From positions 1-39,708 of the forward strand of contig JAZNCT010000044.1 in NCBI GenBank assembly GCA_045587665.1: DNA of 39,708 nucleotides, written 5' to 3'. The DNA is from SIG710 sp045587665. GTDB taxonomy: Bacteria; Bacillota; Clostridia; Oscillospirales; CAG-272. The notes below the pieces were generated by a model. It searched no databases, was not told where the DNA came from, and saw nothing but the letters and a program-made list of their open reading frames with translations. The position numbers and the translations under genes are program-made. This document shows, piece by piece, positions 24,318 through 32,520 of the stretch. The first letter of the stretch is position 1; each line of letters starts with the position of its first letter.

Positions 24318-25253
24318 ATGTATTTTTTTATTGTTCCTATCCTGCTTGTCTTTCTTTTTTTGCTTTGCTGTTATCTGGCATACCGCAAGGCATATTATAA
24401 TAAAAAGGGCAGAAAAAAGGATTCCTCTGTTTTGCCCGGAGACGGACAGTATGCAAAGGTTCGTTCTGTAACAGACCTGCTTTATTCAGAAATGCTTGAA
24501 CAGCCTTATGAAGAGGTTTGTATTATTGCCCGTGACGGAAAAAGACTTTTTGGCAGATATTATCATGTGTCTCACGGTGCGCCCGTTCATATACAGTTTC
24601 ATGGTTACCGCAGCTCATCTCTCCATGATTTTTGCGGAGGACACAAGCTGGCAAGGGAAATGGGGCACAATGTTCTCGCTATAGATCAGCGTGCTCACGG
24701 CGGCAGTGACGGACACACAATAAGCTTTGGAATTAAAGAACGCTTTGACTGCATTGATTGGGCTTCTTATCTCATCGATCGATTTGGAGATGACACAAAA
24801 ATAATTCTTTCGGGGATATCAATGGGTGCGGCAACCGTTATAATGGCGGCAGGAGAAAAGCTTCAAAAGAACATTGTGGCAGTTATAGCAGATTGTCCCT
24901 ATTCTTCGCCAAAGGATATAATCCTTTCAGTGTGCAAGGGAATGGGCATACCCCCAAAGCTCGGCTATCCCTTCGTTTATCTTGGGGCCCGTATTTTTGG
25001 AGGATTTAAACTGACAGAGAGCGATGCTTTGAGAGGGGCAGAGAAGTCTGACGTGCCAATATTGCTTATTCACGGAGAGGACGATGATTTTGTTCCATGT
25101 GATATGAGCAAAATGATAGCGGCATCAAACAGAGAAAAGGTCACCTTGCTTACTTTTCCCGGTGCGGGGCATGGCCTTAGCTACATTGTAGACACCGAGA
25201 GATATACAAAAGCTGTGGCGGATTTTTTGAACACTGTCTTAAACCAAACATAA
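24318..25253 (+). CDS. Membrane-anchored alpha/beta hydrolase
   Basis: A 311-residue serine hydrolase with an N-terminal hydrophobic anchor (residues 2-21) and a basic stretch. The catalytic domain has FHGYRSSSLHDF (oxyanion region), IDQRAHGGSDG, the nucleophile elbow GISMGAA, acid residue region LLIHGEDDDFVP and catalytic His in PGAGHG. The layout matches clostridial esterase/peptidase-like hydrolases of the S9/BAAT type. The substrate is unknown. The ATG at 24318 lies just after AAAAGGTGGAG; an in-frame GTG at 24309 is also possible. Confidence 0.88.
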   Translation: MYFFIVPILLVFLFLLCCYLAYRKAYYNKKGRKKDSSVLPGDGQYAKVRSVTDLLYSEMLEQPYEEVCIIARDGKRLFGRYYHVSHGAPVHIQFHGYRSSSLHDFCGGHKLAREMGHNVLAIDQRAHGGSDGHTISFGIKERFDCIDWASYLIDRFGDDTKIILSGISMGAATVIMAAGEKLQKNIVAVIADCPYSSPKDIILSVCKGMGIPPKLGYPFVYLGARIFGGFKLTESDALRGAEKSDVPILLIHGEDDDFVPCDMSKMIAASNREKVTLLTFPGAGHGLSYIVDTERYTKAVADFLNTVLNQT

Positions 25254-25294
25254 AAAAACAGGACCGATCCATTAAGATCGGTCTTGTTTTATTC
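25253..25294. terminator. Bidirectional terminator between convergent genes
   Basis: A hairpin (ACAGGACCGATC / GATCGGTCTTGT) with A7 on the left and TTTTATT on the right lies between the hydrolase and AEC genes. Confidence 0.85.
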
Positions 25295-25304
25295 TCTAAA
25301 TTAT

Positions 25305-26294
25305 TTAGAATATACCGGCAAGCTTCAGGAGAAATGACACAAGAAAAACGGTGAATGCAGAGATGAGCGTTGACCATACCACAAGCTGTCCTGCAAGGGC
25401 AGAATCGCTGTTCATTTCCTGTGCCATGGGTACGCTTGAAACTGCAACGGGAGTGGCGAAAATTGCCACAAAGGCTGAAAAGTGCGCACCTGTAAAGGTG
25501 TTTCTGAAGAAGAGAAAGGCGGCTCCGATTCCCAGAATGGGAACAAAAACAGTGCGCGCAAATGTGCCGAATAAAATTTCTTTTTTTAGCGAAGCGATCG
25601 CCGAAAACTCAAATTGAGCACCAAGCACAAGGAGCGCCAGGGGTGTTGCCATGCCCGAAAGATATTTGAGAACAGTGAAGATCGGTTTGATATCCGAAAG
25701 TCTGAAGGCAATTTGATATTTGGCAAAGACACTGCGAATTCCAATGGCAAAAACTCCCAAGAGCACGCTGATTATGAGGGGGTTTTGGGCAATTCCGAGA
25801 AGTATGCCGCGTATGCTTGCCTTTTTTTCATCTTCTCTGAAAACAGAAAGGCTTATCACGGCTAAAATGTTAAGTAGAGGGATAGTAAATGCTGATAGAA
25901 TGGTTGCAACGATCGCTCCTTCTTCACCGAAAAGCGAGGTTGCAAGGGGTATTCCGATAAGTGCGTAATTTGAGCGGAAGGTCGCCTGGAGAAGCGCTCC
26001 TCTTTTTCTATTCTCCTTTGTTATAAGCAATACAAATGGCAGGGCAATGAGAAAGACTGTAAGCAGTGCGAGAAGAACATAGAGCACATAGCCAAGATCT
26101 ATGCTGCCGATATCCGATATATTATAGACGTTTAAAAACAGCATTGAGGGGAGAAAAAGCCTGAATACCAGCTTGTTTGCTTTTTTTGCAAAATCGCTGT
26201 CCATAAAGCCTATTCTCTTTAGGAAATACCCAAGCGCAACCGTAATAACTATTGGTGAAACTGCCGTAAGTGCGAAAATAAATGAATTCATCAT
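25305..26294 (-). CDS. AEC (auxin efflux carrier) family transporter
   Basis: A 329-residue membrane protein with about ten transmembrane segments in two halves, typical of the AEC family, which in bacteria exports or exchanges organic acids such as malate. Signatures include VTVALGYFLKRIGF near the N-terminus, NKLVFRLFLPSMLFLNVYN (about 40-58), FRSNYALIGIPLA and ATPVAVSSVPMAQEMNSDSA near the end. The ATG at 26294 follows AAAAGGATGT; the open frame extends upstream only by chance. It is convergent with the hydrolase and divergent from the phosphoribosyltransferase gene. Confidence 0.9.
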   Translation of the reverse strand: MMNSFIFALTAVSPIVITVALGYFLKRIGFMDSDFAKKANKLVFRLFLPSMLFLNVYNISDIGSIDLGYVLYVLLALLTVFLIALPFVLLITKENRKRGALLQATFRSNYALIGIPLATSLFGEEGAIVATILSAFTIPLLNILAVISLSVFREDEKKASIRGILLGIAQNPLIISVLLGVFAIGIRSVFAKYQIAFRLSDIKPIFTVLKYLSGMATPLALLVLGAQFEFSAIASLKKEILFGTFARTVFVPILGIGAAFLFFRNTFTGAHFSAFVAIFATPVAVSSVPMAQEMNSDSALAGQLVVWSTLISAFTVFLVSFLLKLAGIF

Positions 26295-26447
26295 ACATCC
26301 TTTTATATCATTATTTTTACTGATTATACCATATTTATGCTTCAAAATCAATAACAGAATATTATAAAAAATATATGACACTTGCCTGTTTGCACAATTG
26401 TTTTGGAAATCGCAGAATAAATATGTGCACATTCGACAAAAATCTCC

Positions 26448-26476
26448 TTGACATATTGCTCCGATTATGATATAAT
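26448..26476 (+). promoter_or_regulatory. Promoter of the phosphoribosyltransferase gene
   Basis: TTGACA (about 26448-26453), a 17-nt spacer and TATAAT lie about 20 nt before the ATG at 26497. Confidence 0.82.
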
Positions 26477-26496
26477 TAAAAAAAAGGGGATTTTTT

Positions 26497-27138
26497 ATGC
26501 CAAACGATAAGTCTTATAAAATCAGAACTAAGCACAAGAATCTTTTCCTTCGCGTAACCGAGGGGCATTTTGCAACAAGCCACAGCCATATCAATTATTA
26601 TATTGATGTCACTACGCAAAAGACCCGTCTATCAGAGGCGTTGGCTCTTGCAGGTGAGCTTGTTGGATATTATAATAACAACACTATTGTTGATACCATC
26701 CTTTGCCTTGACGGCACAGAGGTTATCGGCACCTGCCTTGCCGCCGAGCTTACAAAAGGGAATTTTCTCAATATGAATGCCCACCAGACGATCTATGTGG
26801 TTACCCCCGAGCATACATCGGGCAGTCAGATCATTTTCAGAGACAATATTCTGCCTATGATAAAGGGGAAAAATGTTTTGATCCTTGCTGCTTCTGTAAC
26901 AACGGGATATACTGCGCAAGCGGCAATAGATGCCATTAAATATTATAACGGCATTGTGGCAGGAGTTTGCTCTATATTTGCTTCGGTAGATGAGTGCGCC
27001 GGATATAAGGTGGTATCTGTTTTTGATACAAAGGATCTGGGTAACTATGCCTCATATCCGTCTCACGAATGTCCGCTTTGCAAAGAGGGCAAAAAAATAG
27101 AAGCACTTGTTAACAGTTTTGGATTCTCAAAGCTGTGA
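26497..27138 (+). CDS. Orotate-phosphoribosyltransferase-like protein
   Basis: A 213-residue type I phosphoribosyltransferase-like protein. The first part (about 1-60) has HFATSHSHINYYIDVTTQK, resembling a variant PyrE N-terminus. The PRPP-binding region is KGKNVLILAASVTTGYTAQAAIDAIKYYNG (residues about 123-152), where the usual acidic pair is replaced by LILAASVTTGYT. A C-terminal CPLCKEGKKIEALVNSFGFSKL carries a CxxC pair. It stands alone between its promoter and a terminator, away from pyr genes. It may be a regulatory or salvage paralogue; the altered PRPP loop is worth noting. Confidence 0.8.
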   Translation: MPNDKSYKIRTKHKNLFLRVTEGHFATSHSHINYYIDVTTQKTRLSEALALAGELVGYYNNNTIVDTILCLDGTEVIGTCLAAELTKGNFLNMNAHQTIYVVTPEHTSGSQIIFRDNILPMIKGKNVLILAASVTTGYTAQAAIDAIKYYNGIVAGVCSIFASVDECAGYKVVSVFDTKDLGNYASYPSHECPLCKEGKKIEALVNSFGFSKL

Positions 27139-27141
27139 ATC

Positions 27142-27172
27142 TGAAAAACGCCGACAAAAGTCGGCGTTTTTT
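27142..27172 (+). terminator. Terminator of the phosphoribosyltransferase gene
   Basis: The hairpin AACGCCGAC-AAAA-GTCGGCGTT ends in T6. Confidence 0.93.
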
Positions 27173-27187
27173 ACTTGTTTGACATCT

Positions 27188-27636
27188 ATTCAGCTTCCTT
27201 TCTTTCAAACTGCGAGGGGGGCAGACCTGCGTGCTTTTTAAAAGTTTTTGCAAAATATGATAGGTTGTCAAAACCGCATATGGCAGCTATTTTGCCTATA
27301 TGAAAGTTTTGTTTATGAGAAGATGCTTTGCATATTCGCATCTTACGGTATTTATGTAGGAGGTTACAGTATATCCCGTATAGAGCTTGAATCCCCTGAG
27401 AAAATGATATTTGCTCAAACCTGCTGTCCCTTGGTTACCGGAAGCAGTTCAAGGCTGTCGTGCCAGTTTCCATAGCAGTAACGCCTATTGTTCACAATAT
27501 CTTTATGATATATAAACGGGAGCTTTGACGTCATCCAAGTGTGAATTTCAAAAAGATCCTTTTTATAGAGCTCGGTGTCTTTTTTTGATATTATGTTGAA
27601 ACTCCAACATAGCAATATTGTGTCAAAATTCAGCAA
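27188..27636 (-). pseudogene. AraC-family regulator, internally deleted and frameshifted
   Basis: The minus strand encodes the first part of an AraC-type sensor domain (SKKDTELYKKDLFEIHTWMTSKLPFIYHK, then YGNWHDSLELLPVTKGQQV) and the last part of the AraC DNA-binding domain (TSYINTVRCEYAKHLL, then after a one-base shift HIGKIAAICGFDNLSYFAKT and GLPPSQFERKEAE). Most of the middle, about 150 codons, is missing. At the expected start position, 7 nt after TTGGAG, the codon is ATA (about 27597). It is divergent from the sugar isomerase gene, as expected for its former regulator. Confidence 0.82.
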
Positions 27637-27645
27637 TATAATTGC

Positions 27646-27674
27646 TTGAAAAAAATCCGAACAGGGGTTAAAAT
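27646..27674 (+). promoter_or_regulatory. Promoter of the sugar isomerase gene
   Basis: TTGAAA (27646-27651), a 17-nt spacer and TAAAAT (27669-27674). Just upstream, AGCAATAT occurs twice (27611 and about 27632) roughly one helical double-turn apart, a spacing typical of AraC-type direct repeats. Confidence 0.65.
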
Positions 27675-27756
27675 AATAATAAAGAAATGTACAGATCCAT
27701 TATATAACCCAAAAGACAGTTTTACAATATTGTTTTAAAAGAAAAGGAGAATGGTT

Positions 27757-28605
27757 ATGTATGATATGAAGATAGGTGCAATAGTTGAATCCTTTAGACT
27801 TGACACCTTTGACGCTATAAAGTGTGCGGCAGAGCTTGGGGTCAGCGGACTTCAGATGTATTGCACAAACGGTGAAAACGCACCGGAGAATATGACAGCG
27901 GAAAGAAAGAGAGAGGTCATAAAAACCGTCAGAGATAACGGACTTGTTTTTTCTGCTATATGTGGCGATCTTGGCCATGGCTTTGGCGACAGCACAAAAA
28001 ATAAGGATAATGTTGAAAAATCCAAGAGGATAGTTGATCTCGCGCTGGAGCTTGGCACAAATATAATCACCACACATATTGGTGTCGTTCCGTGTGATAA
28101 GAATCACGATAGATACAAAACAATGCAGCAGGCTTGTCATGCACTTGCCGAATATGCCGACAGTGTTGGTGCAAGATTTGCAGTTGAAACAGGACCTGAG
28201 AAGAGCGATGTACTCCGTGATTTTCTTGATTCTATCGGATCAAAGGGCGTTTCAGTCAATCTTGACCCGGCAAATCTGGTTATGGTTGCGGGAGACGATC
28301 CTGTTGCGGCTGTTTATAATTTGAAGGATTATATCGTCCATACCCACGCAAAGGACGGCTTGATGCTGAAGGCAACAAATCCCGAATATATCTACAGAGT
28401 TGAGCCTATGCCCGATGAGCTTAGGGGGGTGGGCTTCTATAAAGAAGTTCCGCTTGGAACAGGCCTTGTGGATTTCCCAAAATATATTGCGGCGCTTGAC
28501 GATATCGGATATCGTGGATTTTTGACCATAGAGTGCGAGGTGGGCGAGAACCCATGCGCTGATATAAAAACTGCTGTTGATTTTCTTAGAAAAATTATTG
28601 AATAA
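27757..28605 (+). CDS. Sugar-phosphate isomerase/epimerase (xylose-isomerase-like TIM barrel)
   Basis: A 282-residue TIM-barrel protein of the AP-endonuclease-2/IolE-like family. It shows KIGAIVESFRLDTFDAIKCA, GVSGLQMYCTNGE, FSAICGDLGHGFGD, NIITTHIGVVP, RFAVETGPE, VNLDPANLVMVAGDDPV, IVHTHAKDG (metal ligands) and GFLTIECEVGENP. Such enzymes interconvert keto-sugars or inositol intermediates with a divalent metal. The ATG at 27757 is chosen because AAGGAG lies 8 nt upstream; the ATG at 27751 is too close. It is the only intact gene of what looks like a former sugar-use locus flanked by remnants. Confidence 0.9.
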   Translation: MYDMKIGAIVESFRLDTFDAIKCAAELGVSGLQMYCTNGENAPENMTAERKREVIKTVRDNGLVFSAICGDLGHGFGDSTKNKDNVEKSKRIVDLALELGTNIITTHIGVVPCDKNHDRYKTMQQACHALAEYADSVGARFAVETGPEKSDVLRDFLDSIGSKGVSVNLDPANLVMVAGDDPVAAVYNLKDYIVHTHAKDGLMLKATNPEYIYRVEPMPDELRGVGFYKEVPLGTGLVDFPKYIAALDDIGYRGFLTIECEVGENPCADIKTAVDFLRKIIE

Positions 28606-28615
28606 GGTGTAGAAA

Positions 28616-29014
28616 ATAAAAGAGATCAAGGTTGGTATAATCGGAACGGGAAATATTGCGAGAAGCCACATAAAATCATATCTTAATAATCCGAATGTTG
28701 AGATCAAGGTAAATTCATATATGGATTTTGATAGGATATTCATAGAAGAGAAGAACCCCGCCTGTGACGGTGTTGCCAGAACCGATAGCGGAGCGCTTGC
28801 CGGCAGTACCGCAACGCTTTTTGGATGCGTTAAAAAGGCTATTGAATTTGGTATTCCCCAAAAGGATGCGATAAAAATGGCAACCGCAACACCTGCTGAT
28901 CTTCTCGGCATCAAAAAGGGAAGGATAGAGGTTGGATATTCATCCGAATTTATCATTCTTGACAGCAACTTTAACCTTGTTGATACACTTATCTTAAAAG
29001 GCGATCATATTTGA
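28616..29014 (+). pseudogene. Hybrid remnant: Gfo/Idh/MocA oxidoreductase N-terminus joined to NagA C-terminus
   Basis: The frame begins with IKVGIIGTGNIARSHIKSYL, the NAD-binding start of a Gfo/Idh/MocA dehydrogenase, then after about 28 residues turns into the C-terminal end of N-acetylglucosamine-6-phosphate deacetylase: GALAGSTATLFGCVKKAIEFG, KMATATPADLLGIKKG and VGYSSEFIILDSNFNLVDT. A deletion has apparently joined two neighbouring genes in frame, near 28710-28760. The start position, 6 nt after AAGGTG, holds ATA and not ATG (28616-28618). Neither activity can remain, since the dehydrogenase lacks its catalytic part and the deacetylase lacks most of its barrel. Confidence 0.8.
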
Positions 29015-29026
29015 TGATGTAAGATC

Positions 29027-29073
29027 CAAATAAAACAAGCTCCGACCGTTTTGGTCGGAGCTTGTTTTATTTG
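29027..29073. terminator. Bidirectional terminator
   Basis: A long perfect hairpin (AAATAAAACAAGCTCCGACC with its complement) with a TTTT-type loop serves the remnants on both sides. Confidence 0.88.
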
Positions 29074-29252
29074 AATGGTTCGAACTTATAGTTTTCTGTC
29101 AGCCCCGGCATTGTAATTGCCTCTTCAAATTTTTGTGGTGATCTTTCAAGCATATCGGGATGATGCGCGTCACTTGCAAGATAAAATTTGCAGCCTGATT
29201 TTTTCTCTGTCAAGTGAGCAAAGCGAGAGCCTTGAATGGATGTGAAGATCAT
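29067..29252 (-). pseudogene. 3' fragment of a PHP-domain protein
   Basis: About 60 codons on the minus strand read SGCKFYLASDAHHPDMLERSPQKFEEAI and end before the terminator. ASDAHHPD is the typical last metal-binding block of PHP-family phosphatases. The preceding 200 or more residues are absent and no ribosome binding site precedes the frame, so only the tail of the gene survives. Confidence 0.65.
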
Positions 29253-29285
29253 TGTCGATTTGTATCTAACATTTGTACCTCTTTA

Positions 29286-30182
29286 TTAAACACTGCTTTT
29301 TTTGTGTCGCCTTTGAGGAATCTCACTGAAAATGGCGGCGCCAAGCACCAAAAATGCACCGATGACACCTTCTTTTCCCATACCCTCTCTCAAAACGAAC
29401 TGGGAGAGCAATATTGCTGTTATGGGGTCGATATAGCTGAGAAGGGCAACGGTTTGTGCCGAGAGCTTTTCGATGGAGCTGAAATACAGCGCATATGCAA
29501 TGCCTGTGTGAAATATACCCATGATAAGAATGGGCAAGAAGCTTCTTGCGCTTAAAGCAAAAGAGGAAATATCTTCTGTCAGGAGAGTATAAGGAAGCAG
29601 GACGAGTGCCGCAGAGAAAAGCTGAATTATTGTTTTATCATATGAAGGAACATCCTTTATTTTTTTGTTGAGTATGATCACAGATGCGTAAAGAAGAGCC
29701 GCACCAAGACCGAATAATATTCCAATCAGCTCATCTATACCGCCAAAACCTTCCTTTGTTATGCCTGACACCAGCACCATTCCAAAAACAGCTGTCAGTA
29801 TGCAAAAAAATTTTAGAAGCGTTATCCTTTCTTTAAACATAAAAGGCGAAACGATGATCACAAAGATCGGAGCAGCATAATAGCAGAGTGTTGCGGCGGC
29901 AACCGATGTGTGATTGTATGCTTCAAAAAGCAGTATCCAGTTAAAGCCTATCATTGCCCCTGAGAGGATCAGCAGAAAAAGAATCTTTTTTATTGCCTGT
30001 GGCGAAAATTTCTTTTTGCTTAAAAGCATAATGAGAAAAAGGAACAGCGAGCCGATAAAGCCCCTTGCCATTGCAAGAATACTTGAAGGGATCAGTATCT
30101 GCTTTCTGAATACTCCAATTGTTCCAAAGATAAGCATTGCAAAAATAAGCGAAAGCAAGTGTGTGTTTTTTTGATTTTTCAT
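29286..30182 (-). CDS. EamA/DMT family transporter
   Basis: A 298-residue membrane protein with ten hydrophobic segments in two EamA repeats (about residues 7-138 and 150-288), typical of drug/metabolite exporters of the RhaT/YdcZ type. The second repeat has the usual HTGIAYALYFSSIEKLSAQTVALLSYIDPI motif region. The substrate is unknown. Its ATG overlaps the stop of the upstream nnrE-nnrD gene (ATGA), so the two are translationally coupled. Confidence 0.92.
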   Translation of the reverse strand: MKNQKNTHLLSLIFAMLIFGTIGVFRKQILIPSSILAMARGFIGSLFLFLIMLLSKKKFSPQAIKKILFLLILSGAMIGFNWILLFEAYNHTSVAAATLCYYAAPIFVIIVSPFMFKERITLLKFFCILTAVFGMVLVSGITKEGFGGIDELIGILFGLGAALLYASVIILNKKIKDVPSYDKTIIQLFSAALVLLPYTLLTEDISSFALSARSFLPILIMGIFHTGIAYALYFSSIEKLSAQTVALLSYIDPITAILLSQFVLREGMGKEGVIGAFLVLGAAIFSEIPQRRHKKSSV

Positions 30183-31723
30183 GTTTCCTCCGTTTGAGGC
30201 AGGCTGTTTTTAATTGCACCGCCGATAAAGTCTGTGATTTCTCCTGCAAGAACAGAGTATTCTCCCAGAGCCTCGGCAGCAAGCCTGCCTGCTTTACCGT
30301 GGATATATACCCCGGTGCAGGCAGCGGTGAAAAGCTCCATTCCCTGAGATACAAGGGCGGCTATCATTCCGCTCAAAACATCACCTGAGCCGCCTTTTGA
30401 AAGAGCGCTGCAGCCTGTTGTGTTAATATAAGTGCGCAATCCGTCGGATACAACGGTTCTTGCATCCTTCATTGTGCAAACAATGTTGTGTTCTGTGGAA
30501 AAATTGCGGGCGTGCTCTATGGGATCAGCCTTAAGATTGGGTATGAAAAGCCCTGTGAGCCTTGACATTTCTCCCATATGAGGAGTTATAACGGTTCTGC
30601 CTAATAGTTGTGTCTTCAGATGAGAACAATCGCTTCCGGAAAGCAGATTGAGGGCGTCCGCGTCCATTATCAAAGGACATTTTGAAGCGGATATTGCTGT
30701 TTTAAGCTGAATCCTTGCTGTGTCGCTCTGCGACAGACCCGGGCCGATAACTGCCACCGAAGCATCGGCAAGGGCAGACCCAAGCTGAGCAGATATTTCT
30801 TTTGCTGTACTGCTTTCACTGTAGGTGATGAGAACGGCTTCCGGCAAAAGCATCTGCAAAATGCTTCGGTTTTTCTCTGTCGTGAATATTTTTACAAGCC
30901 CCGCTCCCATTCTGTAAGCGCCCTTTGCCGAAAGATAGGCGGCGCCTGCCATACCTTTTGCACCGCCGATTATGAGGACCTTTCCATAGGTTCCTTTGTT
31001 GGAATCAGGAGAGCGTGGGGGAAGGGGAAATGGAGGAATGTGTGTGGCTGTGAAAACAGGCAGATTATCTTTTACTGCATCGCATCCAATGCCGATATCG
31101 GCTTTTACTATCCTGCCGCAATGAGATGCGCCGGGATAGAGGCATAAGCCGCGTTTGAGATAAGCAAATGTAACTGTAAGGTCTGCTTTTATTGCTGTTC
31201 CCATAACTGCCCCTGTGTCCGAGCATATGCCCGAAGGGATGTCAAGGGAGACCACTGCGGAATTTGAAGAATTTACGGCATCTATTATGCTCCCGAAAAT
31301 TCCTTTTACATTGCGGCTGAGGCCTATGCCGAACAGTGCGTCAACTATCAGAGTTTTTTCGCTGATAGATGAGAGATCGTTTGTTATCTCAATGCCGGCC
31401 TGCAATGCCAGCTTGCTTTGAAGCTTACATTCATCTGTCATAAAAGCTTCTTCTGAGGCAAATAATACCTTTATGGAAGCTTCAATACCGTTCTCTCGGG
31501 CCTTTTGACAGAGAAATCTTGCGGCCGCAAAGCCGTCTCCGCCGTTGTTGCCCGGACCGCATACAACAAGTGTTCTGCTAATGTCAAATCCAAAGCTTAT
31601 TATTTCCTTTGCGGCACACTCCGCGGCTTTTTCCATAAGGACTCTTGAAGGAGTTCCGAGAGTCTTTACAGTGTATTCGTCGCAGAGTCTCATCTCTTTG
31701 CCGCTTAAAAGCCTTTCAATCAT
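30179..31723 (-). CDS. nnr: Bifunctional NAD(P)H-hydrate epimerase / ADP-dependent NAD(P)H-hydrate dehydratase
   Basis: A 514-residue repair enzyme that converts damaged hydrated NAD(P)H back to NAD(P)H. The N-terminal YjeF_N epimerase domain (residues 1-215) has VCGPGNNGGDGFAAARFL, DALFGIGL and SLDIPSGICSDTG. The C-terminal ribokinase-like dehydratase domain (about 225-505) has GKVLIIGGAKGMAGAAYLSA, VIGPGLSQ, MDADALNLL, VITPHMGEMSRL and the catalytic KGGSGDVLSGMI. The length is normal. The start follows AAAGGAGCTGATAAAA. It is the first gene of the transcript with the EamA exporter. Confidence 0.96.
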   Translation of the reverse strand: MIERLLSGKEMRLCDEYTVKTLGTPSRVLMEKAAECAAKEIISFGFDISRTLVVCGPGNNGGDGFAAARFLCQKARENGIEASIKVLFASEEAFMTDECKLQSKLALQAGIEITNDLSSISEKTLIVDALFGIGLSRNVKGIFGSIIDAVNSSNSAVVSLDIPSGICSDTGAVMGTAIKADLTVTFAYLKRGLCLYPGASHCGRIVKADIGIGCDAVKDNLPVFTATHIPPFPLPPRSPDSNKGTYGKVLIIGGAKGMAGAAYLSAKGAYRMGAGLVKIFTTEKNRSILQMLLPEAVLITYSESSTAKEISAQLGSALADASVAVIGPGLSQSDTARIQLKTAISASKCPLIMDADALNLLSGSDCSHLKTQLLGRTVITPHMGEMSRLTGLFIPNLKADPIEHARNFSTEHNIVCTMKDARTVVSDGLRTYINTTGCSALSKGGSGDVLSGMIAALVSQGMELFTAACTGVYIHGKAGRLAAEALGEYSVLAGEITDFIGGAIKNSLPQTEET

Positions 31724-31834
31724 TTTTATCAGCTCCTTTTGTCTTATTCTACCATATTTGCCCTGGTTTGTGAAGCGATTTAAGGAAAAAATATAAAAAA
31801 TGGCAAGCGGAAGGGTGAAAAATTCAAAAAACTC

Positions 31835-31863
31835 TTGACAAAAATGCTTGGAGGGGTTATAAT
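31835..31863 (+). promoter_or_regulatory. Promoter of the yceD-rpmF operon
   Basis: TTGACA (31835-31840), a 17-nt spacer and TATAAT (31858-31863), a perfect consensus, 42 nt before the ATG at 31905. Confidence 0.88.
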
Positions 31864-31904
31864 TACTATTGTCGCATTTTGTGCCGCTTAAAAGGAGGTA
31901 GTAA

Positions 31905-32450
31905 ATGATACTCGATCTCAGACCGCTTCTCCGAGGAGAAACTGATCATATTGATATTGACTATTATCTTACTCCCGATCCTGTTATGGATATTACTTTC
32001 AAATCCGATGCTCATGTTTTTGGCAAAATTACGGATAATGCAGGATATATGCGTCTCAGCCTTCATGCTCGTGTGAGTTATATTGGCAGATGCGCAAGAT
32101 GCCTTGAGCAGGTTGATGGCAGTCTTTCCATTGATTTTGAAAGGACTGTTTGCGATGAGGGGACTCTTTCGGACGAGAGAGTCAGGGCAGATGAAGAGGA
32201 TGTCTACAGCGATGGCTACGTTATAATTCACGACGGTATGCTTGATGTGGACGAGGAGCTTAAAGAGGAGCTTATCCTCAGCTTTCCCACAAAGCTTCTT
32301 TGCTCTGAGGATTGTGCTGGGCTTTGTCCTATGTGCGGCCGCCCGAAAAAGGATGGCGACTGCGGTTGCCGCAAAAAGGAGATAGACCCCAGACTTGCCG
32401 TTCTTGCAACTCTTCTCCACAAGGGCGAAGACGAAGGGGAAAATCAATAA
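31905..32450 (+). CDS. yceD: DUF177/YceD family protein
   Basis: A 181-residue protein of the YceD/DUF177 family, linked to 23S rRNA accumulation in bacteria and plants. It shows the GRCARCLEQV zinc-ribbon-like pair (about residues 62-71), the acidic central part and a C-terminal CSEDCAGLCPMCGRPKKDGDCGC cluster. It is directly upstream of rpmF, the conserved neighbour of this family. The start follows AAAGGAGGTAGTAA. Cytoplasmic, ribosome-assembly role by family knowledge. Confidence 0.93.
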   Translation: MILDLRPLLRGETDHIDIDYYLTPDPVMDITFKSDAHVFGKITDNAGYMRLSLHARVSYIGRCARCLEQVDGSLSIDFERTVCDEGTLSDERVRADEEDVYSDGYVIIHDGMLDVDEELKEELILSFPTKLLCSEDCAGLCPMCGRPKKDGDCGCRKKEIDPRLAVLATLLHKGEDEGENQ

Positions 32451-32520
32451 AGTCAAAAATAAAATTATATACAGCGAAGCTCTAAGGAGTGTAGCATACA
32501 CTAAAGGGAGGTGTAGGTAA

